From Thermoplasmata archaeon (GTDB lineage: Archaea > Thermoplasmatota > Thermoplasmata > Thermoplasmatales > Thermoplasmataceae), in NCBI GenBank assembly GCA_021793945.1, contig JAJYRT010000113.1, positions 1 through 6,179 of the forward strand: a stretch of 6,179 nt of DNA, given 5' to 3'. A model generated the notes under the pieces. The model was given only the letters and a program-made list of their open reading frames with translations. It searched no databases and was not told the DNA's origin. The translations under genes were made by a program, and so were the position numbers. This document shows, piece after piece, positions 5,848 through 6,179 of this stretch; within the stretch, counting starts at the first letter, position 1, and every line of letters begins with the position of its first letter.

Positions 5848-5936
5848 TGCAAATGATTGAATTCGAACCCTCATACCCACACAAGATGAGCTCTGAGTCC
5901 ATTGCCTTTAACCTAGCTCGACAGCCTCAGCTTTGC
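5848..5936 (-). pseudogene. Degenerate tRNA-Leu(CAG)-like sequence
   Basis: Read on the minus strand, a Leu-type D-arm (GTCGAGCTAGGTTAAAGGC) is followed by an anticodon loop CTCAGAG with anticodon CAG. A long variable region and the T-loop GGGTTCGAAT come next. The order and spacing match a class II tRNA. The stems are damaged. The anticodon stem ATGGA/CTCAT has an A-C mismatch and a G-U pair. The T-stem GAGGG/TCAAT has only one Watson-Crick pair. The acceptor keeps GCAAA/TTTGC but with two mismatches next to it, and about five extra bases precede the D-arm. The 3' half is the most altered. It looks like a decayed copy or recombination relic, not a working tRNA. The 5' limit could instead be 5931 if GCTGAGG is taken as the acceptor strand. 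Confidence 0.5.
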
Positions 5937-5950
5937 TATATGGATTAGCC

Positions 5951-6034
5951 GAAAATATGTGAAAAATACTCAAAATTGAATAATACAGGTAAAGGTATTG
6001 CTATCTCATTTTGCATGTTACTAATATAATGAGA
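5951..6034 (-). terminator. Probable terminator downstream of the SDR gene
   Basis: After the SDR stop, the minus strand can form a 7-bp stem TCTCATT/AATGAGA (6028-6034 with 6004-6010, 17-nt loop). Several T-runs between 5981 and 5951 follow, including five T at 5962-5966. This suits archaeal termination and separates the SDR gene from the tRNA relic and the ABC operon. Confidence 0.4.
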
Positions 6035-6048
6035 ATAACAGAACTGCA

Positions 6049-6179
6049 TCAAGCGATTCCTGTTGCTTTCAATGATATTTCCCATAGGTTCTTTGCATTT
6101 TGAGTATCTTCAGCCTGCCTGTTGGGGCGCTTAATCTTCCTGTTGCTGTAGTACTCCCCTGAAGCCCAGTCTTTTCCCG
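6049..6179 (-). CDS. C-terminal end of a probable short-chain dehydrogenase/reductase (SDR), runs off right edge
   Basis: One minus-strand frame is open from the right edge to TGA at 6051-6049 and gives 42 residues: GKDWASGEYYSNRKIKRP, then 16 residues including the charged stretch QAEDTQNAK, then LWEISLKATGIA at the end. The 'SG-YY---K-K-P---A-D---A--LWE-S---TGI' pattern is the usual tail of classical SDR enzymes of the retinol-dehydrogenase/WW-oxidoreductase-like type. These are NAD(P)-dependent oxidoreductases acting on alcohols or ketones. The Rossmann nucleotide site and the Tyr-x-x-x-Lys catalytic pair would lie beyond the window and cannot be checked, so the family call rests on the tail alone and the substrate is unknown. 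The other two frames on this strand hit stops earlier. Confidence 0.6.
   Translation of the reverse strand, partial: GKDWASGEYYSNRKIKRPNRQAEDTQNAKNLWEISLKATGIA

Overview
The window looks archaeal, most likely from the Thermoplasmatales (Ferroplasma, Cuniculiplasma, Thermoplasma relatives). Three things point there. The secreted protein carries the 'VTF-ESGL-SG-WYV' Ig-like repeats typical of that order. Promoters are TATA-box-like, with no bacterial -35/-10 pairs. Genes use TTG starts and an archaeal-type GGTGA ribosome-binding site. No species can be named from the sequence alone.

Layout from left to right. (1) 1-1881, minus strand: the N-terminal 627 residues of a large secreted or surface-anchored protein that runs off the left edge. 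It has a signal/anchor helix, a seven-repeat YVTN-type beta-propeller, then three Ig-like repeats. (2) 1882-2131: intergenic, with the promoter of the surface gene, an 8-bp direct repeat, a short fragment that may be the tail of a lost transposase, and a possible promoter for the next gene. (3) 2132-3145, plus strand: a polytopic membrane protein with an intramembrane Glu-Glu...His...His pattern, distantly reminiscent of CPBP/CAAX-type proteases, function unproven. (4) 3146-3375: a convergent intergenic region with a TATA-like box, a small inverted-repeat cluster, a possible decayed ORF and a terminator for the leftward operon. (5) 5774-3376, minus strand: a two-gene ABC-2 type exporter operon, ATPase then permease, joined by a 4-bp TTGA stop/start overlap. 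The permease has an unusually large extracytoplasmic domain between its first and second membrane helices. The promoter region holds a perfect 16-bp palindrome, a likely operator. (6) 5848-5936: a degenerate tRNA-Leu(CAG)-like sequence on the minus strand. (7) 6049-6179, minus strand: the last 42 residues of what looks like a short-chain dehydrogenase/reductase (SDR), entering from the right edge.

The clearest functional unit is the ABC operon: an exporter of unknown substrate, probably repressed through the palindrome. The surface protein and the membrane protein are envelope-related neighbours, but nothing in the sequence ties them to the exporter. The tRNA relic and the possible transposase tail suggest past recombination or element loss. 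I do not see a complete mobile element, CRISPR array or recognisable defence system.
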